A stretch of 64,000 nucleotides of DNA from NCBI GenBank assembly GCA_963677325.2, contig CAXXGM010000008.1:496001-560000 (forward strand). Reading direction: 5' to 3'. The stretch is from G963677325 sp963677325 (GTDB lineage Bacteria; Bacteroidota; Bacteroidia; Bacteroidales; Prolixibacteraceae). The position numbers and the translations under genes were made by a program. How positions within the stretch are numbered: position 1 is the first letter of the stretch; every line of letters begins with the position of its first letter. The notes under the pieces were generated by a model. The model saw only the letters and a program-made list of their open reading frames with translations, ran no database searches and was not told where the DNA came from. Of this stretch, positions 1 to 13,258 are shown piece after piece.

Positions 1-24
1 TAATCCCTAATCCCTTTAACCATT

Positions 25-900
25 TCATACTCTTCTTTTCCGGTATTCGGAAGGTGAAATTCCCATTACTTTTCGAAAGGTGCGTGAGAAGTAAAACTGA
101 TCTTCGAATCCTGTTTCCCTTGAGATATCTGCAATAAACAAGCCTGAATTATCCAGCAGCCGGCAGGCACGCTGAATTTTCAGCTGGATGAAATAATCAA
201 TGGGAGGATGCCCGGTCCTGTTCAGAAAAAGGCGCGAATAGTGAGAAGCCGAAAGTCCTGTCTTGTTTGCGATTTCTGACAGATTCAGTTTTTTCCCCAG
301 GTTTTCGATCATGAAATTGATGCTTTGAGTTACCGGATCGTTCTCGATGGTATGTTTTACAAGGTGAAAAGGATTCAGATGAGTGAACGAGGCCAACAGG
401 TAATTGAGACAGAGATTAATGTATTCAATGGTTTCGATGCTGAATCCGCAGTCCAGATTACGGAAAATCTCAGTGAATAAATTAATCCGGTCATTGATTC
501 GTGATGCTTTCCCACGTTCGATAGCGATACACTGGCAGGCTGAACGGCCAAAGAAAGCAGCTTTTGATCCGGAAAAGTGAATCCAGTAAATGGACCATGG
601 ATTCTGTTCTGACGAATGATAGGAATGTGCAACTCCGGCTGGAATGATAAAAAAATGATCAGCCGGCACGGGATGTACTCTCTCTTCAAGCCTGATTTCA
701 CCCTGTCCATCAATGCAATATATCAGAATGAACTGAGTACTGCCGTTTGGACGTTCCCTGAAGTGGTAACTTGCCTGCGGGTAATAACCAATGTCAGTGA
801 GGTATAAATCAGAAATGAGCGGATTCTGCCTGATTAAATCGATGATTTTATCAGGCATTACAAAGCTGATCTGACCGGGAAATCCATCTTCTTTTTTCAT
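25..900 (-). CDS. AraC family transcriptional regulator
   Basis: A 291-residue regulator starting at an ATG (complement of 898-900). The N-terminal ~150 residues look like an AraC-type cupin sensor domain (motif PADHFFIIPAGVAHSYHS), and the last ~100 residues form the double helix-turn-helix DNA-binding domain, ending with the family signature (GFEDQFYFSRTFRKVMGISP, then SEYRKRR). It is divergent from the sugar porter and GH2 enzyme at 1132-5450 with a 230 bp shared upstream region, so I infer that it controls their sugar-dependent expression. The effector sugar cannot be read from the sequence. Confidence 0.9.
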   Translation of the reverse strand: MKKEDGFPGQISFVMPDKIIDLIRQNPLISDLYLTDIGYYPQASYHFRERPNGSTQFILIYCIDGQGEIRLEERVHPVPADHFFIIPAGVAHSYHSSEQNPWSIYWIHFSGSKAAFFGRSACQCIAIERGKASRINDRINLFTEIFRNLDCGFSIETIEYINLCLNYLLASFTHLNPFHLVKHTIENDPVTQSINFMIENLGKKLNLSEIANKTGLSASHYSRLFLNRTGHPPIDYFIQLKIQRACRLLDNSGLFIADISRETGFEDQFYFSRTFRKVMGISPSEYRKRRV

Positions 901-1102
901 GATTCCATCTCTGGTTTTAAAACATTGAATTATTAATATTCCTGTTCACAGGATTCTGACTGAAGCATTGGACAGGTATACAAAATAAACTATATTTCAG
1001 CACTTAAAATGAAACAGAATTTGTTGGGGATAAAAATACTAAAAAGGTGATATAATCCATAAATTCATAAAATTATTCATTTTTAGGTTTACATATCAAC
1101 TA

Positions 1103-1110
1103 TATATTTG
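1103..1110 (+). promoter_or_regulatory. Bacteroidetes -7 promoter box (TATATTTG)
   Basis: TATATTTG matches the Bacteroidetes sigma-ABfr -7 consensus TAnnTTTG. It ends 21 bp before the ATG at 1132, which places transcription start just upstream of that ATG and argues against the TTG at 1108 (inside this box) as the translation start of the sugar porter. Confidence 0.6.
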
Positions 1111-1131
1111 CTATTGCTAAATCTTAAACTT

Positions 1132-2514
1132 ATGGATAAAGTGAAATTTAACGGCCGATTTATTTTGGGTATCACCCTTGTTTCAGCCATGGGCGGCCTT
1201 CTCTTTGGATACGACTGGGTAGTTATCGGCGGCGCCAAACCTTTTTACGAGCGGTTTTTTGACATTACTTCTTCACCCTACCTGCAGGGATGGGCTATGA
1301 GCAGCGCATTGATCGGCTGCCTGTTTGGGGCTATTTCATCAGGATACCTCACCGACCGTTTTGGACGCAAAAAGCCGCTGATCGGTGCGGCAGCGCTGTT
1401 TACAATTGCTGCCATCGGAACGGGTGCTGTTGATCAGTTTACCCCTTTTATTATCTTCCGGCTTATCGGAGGTCTTGGAATAGGATTGGCTTCGGCTATT
1501 TCACCCATGTACATTGCCGAAATCTCTCCGGCTCAGATGCGTGGGCGGCTTGTTTCTGTGAATCAGCTTACCATCGTAATCGGGATATTAGCTGCTCAAA
1601 TCATCAATTACCTGATCGCTGATAAAGTTGCAGAGGGTGCTACCAATCAGATGATTCTTCAATCCTGGAACGGACAGACAGGATGGAGATGGATGTTCTG
1701 GGCCGGTACAGTGCCTGCGCTGATCTTCTTTATCCTATCCTTTTTTATTCCCGAGAGTCCGCGTTTCTTAGCAAAGACCGGAAATTGGAAAGGCACCTCG
1801 GTCATTCTGGAACGCATTGGCGGAGCACATTATGCGGTGCAGGAAAGTAAAGAGATTGCTGAAACGCTGCATGGTGCCGATACGAAGATTGACTGGAAAT
1901 CCCTCTCTTCAAAGAAGGTGAGGCCCATTCTGATTTTGGGTATTATACTCGCCGTCTTCCAGCAATGGTGCGGGATCAACGTTATTTTTAACTATGCGGA
2001 AGAGATCTTTACCTCGGCAGGGTATTCAGTGGGTGAAATGCTTTTCAATATCGTGGTTACCGGAACTGTAAACCTGGTATTCACACTTTTAGCCATGCGC
2101 ATGGTTGACAGCTGGGGACGCCGAAAGCTCATGATTCTTGGTTCGGTGGGGCTTGCTATTGTCTATTTTATTTTGGGCTCAAGCTATTACTTTGAATTAA
2201 AAGGTATCGCCATTTTAGCCCTCGTGATGATTGCCATTGCAACCTATGCTATGACACTTGCGCCGATTACCTGGGTCGTTCTTTCGGAAATATTTCCCAA
2301 CAGTATCCGCGGCGCTGCGATGGCCATTGCAACAACTGCCCTTTGGATTGCCTGCTTTGTGCTTACTTATACCTTTCCGATTTTGAACAAGATGTTAAAA
2401 CCAGAGGGAACATTCTGGCTGTACAGTATCATATGCCTGTTAGGCTTTGTATTTATATTCAGAAGACTACCGGAAACCAAAGGGAAGAGTCTTGAAGAGA
2501 TTGAAAGACTGTGA
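1132..2514 (+). CDS. MFS sugar porter (sugar/H+ symporter)
   Basis: Inner-membrane major facilitator of the sugar porter family, 460 residues from the ATG at 1132. Signatures in order: GGLLFGYDWVVIGG in TM1, DRFGRKKP in loop 2-3, PESPRFL before the central loop, QQWCGINVIFNYAEEIF in TM7, DSWGRRKLM in loop 8-9, and PETKGKSLEEIE at the C-terminus. These are the PROSITE-type sugar transport motifs seen in XylE, AraE and GlcP relatives. The extra residues upstream of 1132 overlap a promoter box and are not likely coding. It lies 98 bp upstream of an exported GH2 enzyme, so I infer uptake of a monosaccharide released by that enzyme. Exact substrate unknown. Confidence 0.92.
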   Translation: MDKVKFNGRFILGITLVSAMGGLLFGYDWVVIGGAKPFYERFFDITSSPYLQGWAMSSALIGCLFGAISSGYLTDRFGRKKPLIGAAALFTIAAIGTGAVDQFTPFIIFRLIGGLGIGLASAISPMYIAEISPAQMRGRLVSVNQLTIVIGILAAQIINYLIADKVAEGATNQMILQSWNGQTGWRWMFWAGTVPALIFFILSFFIPESPRFLAKTGNWKGTSVILERIGGAHYAVQESKEIAETLHGADTKIDWKSLSSKKVRPILILGIILAVFQQWCGINVIFNYAEEIFTSAGYSVGEMLFNIVVTGTVNLVFTLLAMRMVDSWGRRKLMILGSVGLAIVYFILGSSYYFELKGIAILALVMIAIATYAMTLAPITWVVLSEIFPNSIRGAAMAIATTALWIACFVLTYTFPILNKMLKPEGTFWLYSIICLLGFVFIFRRLPETKGKSLEEIERL

Positions 2515-2612
2515 ACTGGAGAAGGGAGACCGGAAATCGGAGATGCGGTAAAAATTAAGATGTCGCAAACGCTTTAGTTAAGATTATCCTACTACTATTT
2601 AAAAAAGATGAG

Positions 2613-5450
2613 ATGAACCGATTAAAACTGATTTTAATTTTACTGATCATTTATTCTTCTGCTTTTGGACAGGTTGATACTCATCAGAAAATCAATCTTT
2701 CCGGAACATGGAAATTTGCGATGGATCCTTCTGATAATGGAATTAATGAAGGATGGTTCAACAAAATTTTACAGGAAGATATTAAACTTCCGGGATCGTT
2801 GACTTCAAACGGCAAAGGGGATGACATTACTTTAACCACTCCATGGACCGGACAGATCGTAGACAGTTCTTTTTATAAATTACCTGAATTCGCCAAATTC
2901 AGGCAATCGGGTAATATCAAAATCCCATTTTGGCTGCAGCCGCTCAAATACTACAAAGGAGCTGCATGGTTCCAAAAAGAAGTAACAATCCCTGAAAATT
3001 GGAAAAACGAAAATATCAGATTATTTCTTGAGCGGTGCCATTGGGAAAGCCGTTTGTGGATAGACGGTCAGGAGGCAGGGATGCAAAACTCATTGGGAAC
3101 TCCCCATCTTTATGATCTTACCGGCAAGCTTACCCCCGGCAAACACAGGCTGACGCTTTGTATAGACAATCGTGTTAAAGATATTGATCCCGGAGTTAAT
3201 TCGCACAGTATTTCAGACCACACTCAAACCAACTGGAATGGCGTGGTAGGGAAACTCTACCTTGAAGCCCGTCCTTTGATAAACATTAAAAATATCCAGG
3301 TATACCCTGATATTCAGGATAAGAGTTTTAAAGCCAAGGTCAGGGTGATCAATCCCACGGATAAAACAATAAAAACTGAATTAAAGCTGATTGTTTCAGG
3401 TGAAGGAAACCCCAAAAGCCAGACTGGACAGTTTGAATTATCTGCAGGGGAAAACAATCTGGAAATGCTGTATCCGATGGGAATGGACGTAACGCTATGG
3501 AGCGAATTTCATCCTTCCGTTTATCAGCTCACGGCTGTTTTATCGGACCTGACTTCCAAATCATCCGATACGCTGCGCACCAATTTCGGAATGCGTGAAT
3601 TTAAAGCTGATGGGAAACAGCTTAAAATTAATGGTAAGCCGGTATTTCTGAGAGGAACTCTCGAATGTGCCATTTTTCCAAAAACGGGTTATCCGGCTAC
3701 CAATGTTAAAGACTGGCTTCGTATTTTTACTATTTGCCGTGCACATGGTTTAAATCACATGCGATTCCATTCCTGGTGCCCTCCGCAGGCGGCTTTCGAC
3801 GCGGCAGATCAGACCGGTTTTTATCTGCAGGTGGAATGTTCTTCCTGGGCTAATCAGTCAACGACGATCGGTGACGGAAAACCTTTTGACAAATACCTCT
3901 ATGAAGAAAGCCAGCGAATGATTGAGAATTATGGCAATCATCCCTCTTTTTGTATGATGGTTTACGGAAATGAACCAGGAGGTAAAAATTATGTGGCTTT
4001 CCTGACGGAATTTGTCAAATTCTGGAAGAACAAAGACAGCCGGAGGATATATACTTCAGGTGCAGGATATCCCAATATTCCTGAAAACGACTATTTAAGT
4101 ACACAGACTCCACGCATTCAGGGCTGGGGACAAGGATTGAAAAGTATCATTAACAGCGAACCTCCCTGCACCGATTATGACTGGTCTGGCTATAGTTCCA
4201 AATACAAACAACCAATCGTCAGTCATGAAATCGGCCAATGGTGCGTTTACCCGAACTTCAGGGAAATACCAAAGTACAACGGGGTGATGCGCGCTAAAAA
4301 TTTTGAATTGTTCCGTGAAACTCTTACAGATCATGGAATGTTGCATCTGGCGGACAGTTTTTTGCTTGCATCTGGCAAATTGCAGGCTTTATGTTATAAG
4401 GCAGACATAGAGGCAGCGCTGCGGACACCTTCCTTTGGAGGTTTCCAGCTTCTGGATCTTCATGATTTTCCTGGTCAGGGAAGTGCGTTAGTTGGTGTGC
4501 TGGATGCATTTTGGGGCGAAAAAGGATATATCTCTCCTGCTGAATACAAACGCTTCTGCAACAGCACTGTTCCGCTTGCACGCCTGAAAAAATGCATCTT
4601 CACCAACAATGAGAACTTTGAAGCTTCCATCGAAGTTGCACATTATGGTGATTCCCCCATCAAAGCCTGCCAGCCGTTATGGCAAATCTCCGATAAAAAA
4701 GGGCGAGTTATCCGTTCAGGGAAACTCCCACAAACCGATATTCCACTTGGCAATGGCTTTAAACTCGGTGAATTGTCATTTCCTTTATCTTCAATTTCAT
4801 CTCCAGAAAAACTCACTCTTCAGGTCAGCATCAATAACCTTAGTAACAGCTGGGATTTTTGGGTTTATCCTGCCAGAAAAGAAGCAATTTCAGGTGAGCA
4901 AAATATCCGCATAGTCCAGGAACTGGACGGGCAGACCGAAGAATTTCTTAAAAATGGCGGGACGGTTCTTTTGAACCTGAAAAAAGATCACCTTTCCAAA
5001 GAAATGGGCGGTAACATCAAAATAGGTTTCTCCTCCATCTTCTGGAATACGGCCTGGACGCGCGGTCAGGCACCTTACACACTGGGAATTCTTTGCAATC
5101 CTAAACATCCTGCTCTTGCTGATTTTCCAACAGAATATCACAGCAATTGGCAATGGTGGGATGCCATGAGTCATTCGGGAGCAATCAATATCAGCAGTCT
5201 GCAGGGTATTCATCCCATTGTTCGCGTGATCGATGATTGGTTTACAAACCGTCCGCTGGCTTTGATCTTCGAAGGCAAGGTCGGGAAAGGTAAAATACTG
5301 GTTTCTGGTATAGACCTAACCCTGGATCTGGCCAAGCGTCCTGAGGCGGAGCAGCTGCTGTTCAGCTTGAAGAAATACATGACCGGAACACAATTTAATC
5401 CCAAGACAGAACTTAAAACAGAACAGATCATAAAGCTGACAGCTAAATAA
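2613..5450 (+). CDS. Exported glycoside hydrolase family 2 protein
   Basis: A 945-residue enzyme with a signal peptide (about residues 1-19, ending SSAFGQ). Domain order fits GH2: a jelly-roll sugar-binding domain (about 25-215, containing WFQKEVTIPENW), an immunoglobulin-like domain (about 220-320), then the TIM barrel from about 330, entered by the NGKPVFLRGTLE segment. The likely acid/base is E454 in VYGNEPGG and the likely nucleophile E539 in SHEIGQW. The C-terminal ~300 residues are an additional region. It could be a beta-galactosidase, beta-glucuronidase or beta-mannosidase type; the sequence alone does not decide. It probably acts in the periplasm or at the surface together with the upstream sugar porter. 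Confidence 0.9.
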   Translation: MNRLKLILILLIIYSSAFGQVDTHQKINLSGTWKFAMDPSDNGINEGWFNKILQEDIKLPGSLTSNGKGDDITLTTPWTGQIVDSSFYKLPEFAKFRQSGNIKIPFWLQPLKYYKGAAWFQKEVTIPENWKNENIRLFLERCHWESRLWIDGQEAGMQNSLGTPHLYDLTGKLTPGKHRLTLCIDNRVKDIDPGVNSHSISDHTQTNWNGVVGKLYLEARPLINIKNIQVYPDIQDKSFKAKVRVINPTDKTIKTELKLIVSGEGNPKSQTGQFELSAGENNLEMLYPMGMDVTLWSEFHPSVYQLTAVLSDLTSKSSDTLRTNFGMREFKADGKQLKINGKPVFLRGTLECAIFPKTGYPATNVKDWLRIFTICRAHGLNHMRFHSWCPPQAAFDAADQTGFYLQVECSSWANQSTTIGDGKPFDKYLYEESQRMIENYGNHPSFCMMVYGNEPGGKNYVAFLTEFVKFWKNKDSRRIYTSGAGYPNIPENDYLSTQTPRIQGWGQGLKSIINSEPPCTDYDWSGYSSKYKQPIVSHEIGQWCVYPNFREIPKYNGVMRAKNFELFRETLTDHGMLHLADSFLLASGKLQALCYKADIEAALRTPSFGGFQLLDLHDFPGQGSALVGVLDAFWGEKGYISPAEYKRFCNSTVPLARLKKCIFTNNENFEASIEVAHYGDSPIKACQPLWQISDKKGRVIRSGKLPQTDIPLGNGFKLGELSFPLSSISSPEKLTLQVSINNLSNSWDFWVYPARKEAISGEQNIRIVQELDGQTEEFLKNGGTVLLNLKKDHLSKEMGGNIKIGFSSIFWNTAWTRGQAPYTLGILCNPKHPALADFPTEYHSNWQWWDAMSHSGAINISSLQGIHPIVRVIDDWFTNRPLALIFEGKVGKGKILVSGIDLTLDLAKRPEAEQLLFSLKKYMTGTQFNPKTELKTEQIIKLTAK

Positions 5451-5577
5451 GTAATTCAGTTCACAGTTGATTCCGGTCCATCAGATAGCAAAACATCAGA
5501 AATGTAAGATAGTGAAATCATCCCATTCATAAATCTGAATTCAGGATAAAAAATGGCGAACTATCCTGAGTTTGATC

Positions 5578-5697
5578 CGGTTTTCAACCATAATCCCCTC
5601 GTACCATCTTCGGGGTTTGTGTATGGTTCCTGTCTCAAATCATACACAAACCTTACACGAACTTTACGGCAAGGTTACACAAAATACGAGGGAAGAG
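5578..5697. repeat. Intergenic nested inverted repeat
   Basis: In the 276 bp gap between the GH2 gene and the convergent DUF4197 gene, an 11 bp perfect inverted repeat (GTTTGTGTATG ... CATACACAAAC, 5617-5654) lies inside a wider pair CCTCGTA ... TACGAGG. The position between convergent genes fits a transcript-end structure or an inert palindromic repeat. No coding sequence is convincing here. Confidence 0.5.
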
Positions 5698-5726
5698 TGA
5701 CTTGTTGGATGATATTTTATGAGGAA

Positions 5727-6431
5727 TTATTTGGATGTTTTAATCTGACTGATTGATCCGAATACCTTCTGCAGTAGGGTTGTAGTTCTCGCCTTTGAGT
5801 CTGTACGGATTTTATTTTCTTCCTGTGCCAGTTTAATAAAAAGACCCTTCAATGTTTCTTTGGTGACGTAGTCATTAAGATCAGCATTTGCTTTTGTCAT
5901 AAAAGGCATGTTATTGTATTTAGACATTAGCGAGGAATAGGATTTGGAGATTCCATACTGATCAAGGATTTCTTTAACTTTTGGTTTAAATGCGACATAA
6001 AGACTGTCCTTGGTCTTGGATTCAAAATACTGTGTAGCGGAATTTTCACCACCTAAAAGTATTTTGGAAGCATCATCAATAGACATGGATTTTATGGCCT
6101 TGATCATGATTGGTGTGGCTAAACTTACTGCCTTTTCAGCCCCTGTATTCAGTTGTTTGATAAAATCATCGGATAATTTTCCCAGTCCGACGCTCCGCAA
6201 TGTCCTGTCAACTTTCTGAATATCTTGCGGAAATGCAATTTTAACCTGTTTGTCGGATAAAAATCCATTGGGTTTTGATAATACCTCAACCGCTCTTTTT
6301 ACACCTACGTCAAGAGCTTCTTTCAATGCCGAAGAAGTTTCTGTTTTTGTAGGGGTGGAGGTAACCTTTGTCTGGGCAGATAAATTTAAAGACATTAAAG
6401 TGATTGCTGCTAAGAAGATCGTGATTTTCAT
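5727..6431 (-). CDS. DUF4197 domain-containing exported protein
   Basis: A 234-residue protein with a signal peptide (about 1-19, ending LNLSAQ) followed by one helical DUF4197 domain covering most of the chain. Recognisable blocks are ALKEALDVGVKRAV near the start, then KIAFPQDIQKVDRTLRSVGL, and YVTKETLKGLFIKLAQEE near the end. The family is common in Bacteroidetes and proteobacteria, is predicted to be periplasmic and has no established function. It stands alone, convergent with the GH2 gene. Confidence 0.88.
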   Translation of the reverse strand: MKITIFLAAITLMSLNLSAQTKVTSTPTKTETSSALKEALDVGVKRAVEVLSKPNGFLSDKQVKIAFPQDIQKVDRTLRSVGLGKLSDDFIKQLNTGAEKAVSLATPIMIKAIKSMSIDDASKILLGGENSATQYFESKTKDSLYVAFKPKVKEILDQYGISKSYSSLMSKYNNMPFMTKANADLNDYVTKETLKGLFIKLAQEENKIRTDSKARTTTLLQKVFGSISQIKTSK

Positions 6432-6906
6432 AATTTGTGCATTATAATTCCTAATTTTCTCAACAATTATACCAGAAATATTTCAATAAAGTAATAAATC
6501 TGTCAGTATTTATGAAATCAGGACCACATTAAGCAACAGGAGAGAACTTTTGGCGGGTTTGGTGCTTTAGAGTTTTGGTGGCTATTTTCATCGTCATTCT
6601 TACCGTCAACACACTAAAACACAAAATTTCACCCAATCGCCAGGAGACTATCTCACGAGATTTTACAAAAGAGAAGCCCGTTACGAGTTGCTAAGCTTGT
6701 GGGGGAAATAGCACTTTACAAAATGCACATTGAAACGATCATCAACAATTGCTTCCGTTGCCAATCGCTTTAAATAGCCATTGATCGCGATCATTTCTAC
6801 AAATAATTTACATGAATTCTGTTTTTTCCTGATAGGATTTTAAAATAGTACCCTGTTAACATTTTAGTATGTAGCTATTTGAAAATATTTTGATTTTTTT
6901 CTCCAA
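6432..6906. other. Intergenic region upstream of the rRNA operon
   Basis: No gene is seen in this 475 bp stretch. It holds one copy of an imperfect inverted repeat (about 6549-6640) and, at its right end, an AT-rich segment just upstream of the first rRNA promoter that could act as an UP-like element. Confidence 0.6.
6549..6640. repeat. Imperfect inverted repeat, GGTGCTTTAG/ACTAAAACACAAAATTTCACC family, copy 1
   Basis: The left arm reads GGTTTGGTGCTTTAGAGTTT and the right arm reads ACACTAAAACACAAAATTTC then ACCC. A diverged second copy lies at about 9465-9555 within the rRNA spacer. The arms are roughly complementary, so the unit could form a hairpin. The same type of intergenic repeat is common in Bacteroidetes genomes (from memory). 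Confidence 0.5.
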
Positions 6907-6911
6907 TTTGC

Positions 6912-6943
6912 TTGCCGGATTGTGATAAAAGCCTTTATCTTTG
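6912..6943 (+). promoter_or_regulatory. rRNA operon promoter P1
   Basis: TTG at 6912-6914, 21 bp spacer, then TATCTTTG at 6936-6943. This is a full match to the Bacteroidetes consensus (TTTG, 19-21 bp, TAnnTTTG), preceded by A/T-rich tracts. It is the first of two promoters about 390 bp before 16S. Confidence 0.75.
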
Positions 6944-7096
6944 CCGTCCCAAACCGAAGGAGCTGTGAGGCTGAAAGGGTGAGGGGAGAAGTTCTTAGAA
7001 AAGGTTGGCAAAAGAAGGTGTAGAGGCGCGATTTATCGCGTCTAATATTCAATCTGAAGGGGTTGAAAAAACTTTGAAAAAAATCTTTAAAAAGAT

Positions 7097-7127
7097 TTTG
7101 GAGAATGGGAAAAAGAAATTACTTTTG
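7097..7127 (+). promoter_or_regulatory. rRNA operon promoter P2
   Basis: TTTG at 7097-7100, 19 bp spacer, then TACTTTTG at 7120-7127. Again an exact Bacteroidetes-type promoter. Transcripts from here would carry a ~200 nt leader before 16S. Confidence 0.75.
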
Positions 7128-7333
7128 CCACACTTTTCGCCTGAGGGAAACCGGAAGGCAGAGAACAAAGAGAGAAAGAAACAAGTTCATTGAAGATATT
7201 AAGAAGGTAAGAAGACGAGACTTTCAAATTGGAAGTTTTAGGTTTTTCGAATTCTTTTGAGAGAAGAAGATAGATTCGCTAGAAGCCGGGCCGGGATGAA
7301 GGAATAAACAGTTTTGTTTTAAAAATTTTCTAT

Positions 7334-8855
<1,522 letters not shown>

Positions 8856-9084
8856 CTGGAGCCTTGCCCGGCTAGAATCTGTCGACTCAAAAAGAGATGA
8901 GAGAAATTTCTGCTTCAAGACAAAGAATGTATTTGTCTTCTGCCTTTTTAAAAATATTACCAGGGATTGAATAGAATTAAAAATTAAGAATTAAGAATTA
9001 AGAATTCGGAATTAGGAGTTTTTAGTTATTAATTCTTAGTTACTATTGATGAATACAATCACTGATAGTGTTAAGATTTGAAAC
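8856..9084. other. 16S-tRNA spacer with AATTAAGAATT-type repeats
   Basis: No gene. It contains a run of AATTAAGAATTAAGAATT-like units at about 8978-9012, followed by its inverted form (TTATTAATTCTTAG) before tRNA-Ile. These simple repeats recur at 9165-9260, 9353-9385 and 9731-9800. Confidence 0.6.
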
Positions 9085-9158
9085 AGTCCCGTAGCTCAGC
9101 TGGTTAGAGCGCTACACTGATAATGTAGAGGTCCCCAGTTCAAGTCTGGGTGGGACTA
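9085..9158 (+). tRNA. tRNA-Ile (anticodon GAT)
   Basis: A complete cloverleaf: acceptor AGTCCCG/TGGGACT, D-stem GCTC/GAGC, anticodon stem CTACA/TGTAG with loop CTGATAA (anticodon GAT), T-arm CCCAG TTCAAGT CTGGG, discriminator A. CCA is not encoded. Standard first spacer tRNA of bacterial rRNA operons. Confidence 0.97.
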
Positions 9159-9164
9159 CAAACC

Positions 9165-9260
9165 AGGAAAATTAAGGATGAAGAATTAAAAAATTAAGAA
9201 TTAAAGGTAGCGAATCAAACAGCCCCCATTCTTAATTCTTAATTATTAATTTTTAATTAA
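9165..9260. repeat. AATTAAGAATT simple-repeat inverted pair
   Basis: Between the two tRNAs: a left tract (GAATTAAAAAATTAAGAATT) and a right tract (TTCTTAATTCTTAATTATTA) form a long AT-rich inverted repeat around a short central segment. It may bring the two tRNAs onto a common stem in the precursor transcript. Function unknown. Confidence 0.5.
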
Positions 9261-9266
9261 AAATCC

Positions 9267-9340
9267 GGGGGATTAGCTCAGTTGGCTAGAGCGCTTGATT
9301 TGCATTCAAGAGGTCAAGGGTTCGACTCCCTTATTCTCCA
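9267..9340 (+). tRNA. tRNA-Ala (anticodon TGC)
   Basis: A complete cloverleaf: acceptor GGGGGAT/ATTCTCC (two G-U pairs), D-stem GCTC/GAGC, anticodon stem CTTGA/TCAAG with loop TTTGCAT (anticodon TGC), T-arm AAGGG TTCGACT CCCTT, discriminator A. CCA is not encoded. Confidence 0.97.
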
Positions 9341-9464
9341 CGACTCCGGGGAAATTAAGAATTAAGAATTAATAATTAATAATTTCCGGATCGGACAAAG
9401 AATAGAAAGTTGAAAAACAACAACAAACAAAACGTTCATAAAAAATATTGAAGAAGTAAATAGT

Positions 9465-9555
9465 GAAGCTTTGGTGAAAATTTGGAGCTTTAGTGCTTTG
9501 GTGGCTGATTTTTGCCACGAAATCTCCAAAACACGAAATCTCACCAAAACCGTTC
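9465..9555. repeat. Imperfect inverted repeat, copy 2 (rRNA spacer)
   Basis: The left arm reads GGTGAAAATTTGGAGCTTTA and the right arm reads AAAACACGAAATCTCACCAA, with GTGGC ... GCCAC in the centre. It is a diverged relative of the repeat at 6549-6640 upstream of the same operon, and can be drawn as one long hairpin. Confidence 0.5.
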
Positions 9556-9582
9556 ACTGATCCACTGTTTACTTTTACAAAT

Positions 9583-9637
9583 AAGATTGGCCTGGTTGGC
9601 TGAAAAATTAAAGGTTCGATTCCTTTAAGATCTGCCT
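9583..9637 (+). pseudogene. Possible tRNA remnant in the rRNA spacer
   Basis: CCTGGTTGGCTGA resembles a D-arm, and AAAGG TTCGATT CCTTT is a perfect T-arm followed by an acceptor-like AAGATCT. The anticodon arm is missing: only an A-rich joint (AAAAATT) lies between. I read it as a third spacer tRNA that lost its middle, but chance similarity cannot be excluded. Confidence 0.35.
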
Positions 9638-9817
9638 ATCCGAAAGGATAAAGTTCTTTGACATGCTGGAAAAATAAACAAACAGAATAGTTTTAAGAGA
9701 AACGCGTAAGAAGGAGAAATCCAACTAAGTCAATTAAGAATTAAAAATTAATAATTAAGAATTGAAAAATTCATAATTCGTAATTTGAGATTCGTAATTG
9801 ACAGAAAAAGGCGAGAA

Positions 9818-12705
<2,888 letters not shown>

Positions 12706-12948
12706 TATGGGCCTGGAATTTTCCATACGTGCGGTTCTATTAAATACTATTTCTGTTTTTCCGGTGTGTTAAACTTATTGTCATGTTGCAAAGGGTCAAG
12801 AGTTGCAAGGTTCCAAAGTTTCAAAAGCTTTGAAACACTGAAGCCAATTGAAACTTTGAAACATTGAAACGTTGAGACAAATGAAATGTTGAAACGCCAA
12901 AGATTTAAGTGGATAATTTGGTAAGAGCCAAAAGAGTCCAGTGAAAAT
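12706..12948. other. 23S-5S spacer with TTTGAAAC repeats
   Basis: No gene. Positions ~12800-12896 carry a cluster of TTTCAAAAGC / GCTTTGAAACACTGAA / AAACTTTGAAACATTGAAAC units in both orientations. A related copy lies at 57944-58010, far outside the rRNA operon. Confidence 0.6.
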
Positions 12949-13060
<112 letters not shown>

Positions 13061-13067
13061 TATTAAG

Positions 13068-13105
13068 AGCCCCGGTTCAGAAATGAGCCGGGGCTTCTTG
13101 TTTTT
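13068..13105 (+). terminator. Rho-independent terminator of the rRNA operon
   Basis: An AGCCCCGG ... CCGGGGCT stem (extended by TTCA/TGAG) with a short loop, followed by TTCTTGTTTTT, 8 bp after 5S. Confidence 0.9.
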
Positions 13106-13258
13106 AGACAAATTACATTAACATATTATTTCCCTACTTTCCTACTTCCTACTTTCCCTGCAATCATCCGGTTTTAATAATTAGTCGACACGTTTTTTTC
13201 TGATATTTTATTTACTTTGTTAGTTCTGTGATGCCCGGATTTAACCAACTTAATTATA

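Larger units (their letters stand above)
9353..9817. other. tRNA-Ala to 23S spacer
   Basis: A non-coding stretch of ~470 bp. It holds AATTAAGAATT repeats at both ends (9353-9385, 9731-9800), a copy of the GCTTTAG/CACC inverted repeat (about 9465-9555), a tRNA-like remnant (9583-9637), and the motif AAGTTCTTTGACATG (about 9650), which commonly precedes 23S in Bacteroidetes spacers. Confidence 0.6.

Noticed and set aside
5553..5756. 67-residue ORF after the GH2 gene
   Set aside because: It overlaps the inverted repeat and the end of the opposite-strand DUF4197 gene, with no family resemblance.
7005..7193. 62-residue ORF between the two rRNA promoters
   Set aside because: It spans promoter P2 and the rRNA leader; composition is that of A/G-rich leader DNA.
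8978..9800. CRISPR-like array from repeated AATTAAGAATT units
   Set aside because: Units are short, variable and without regular unique spacers, and no cas genes are present.
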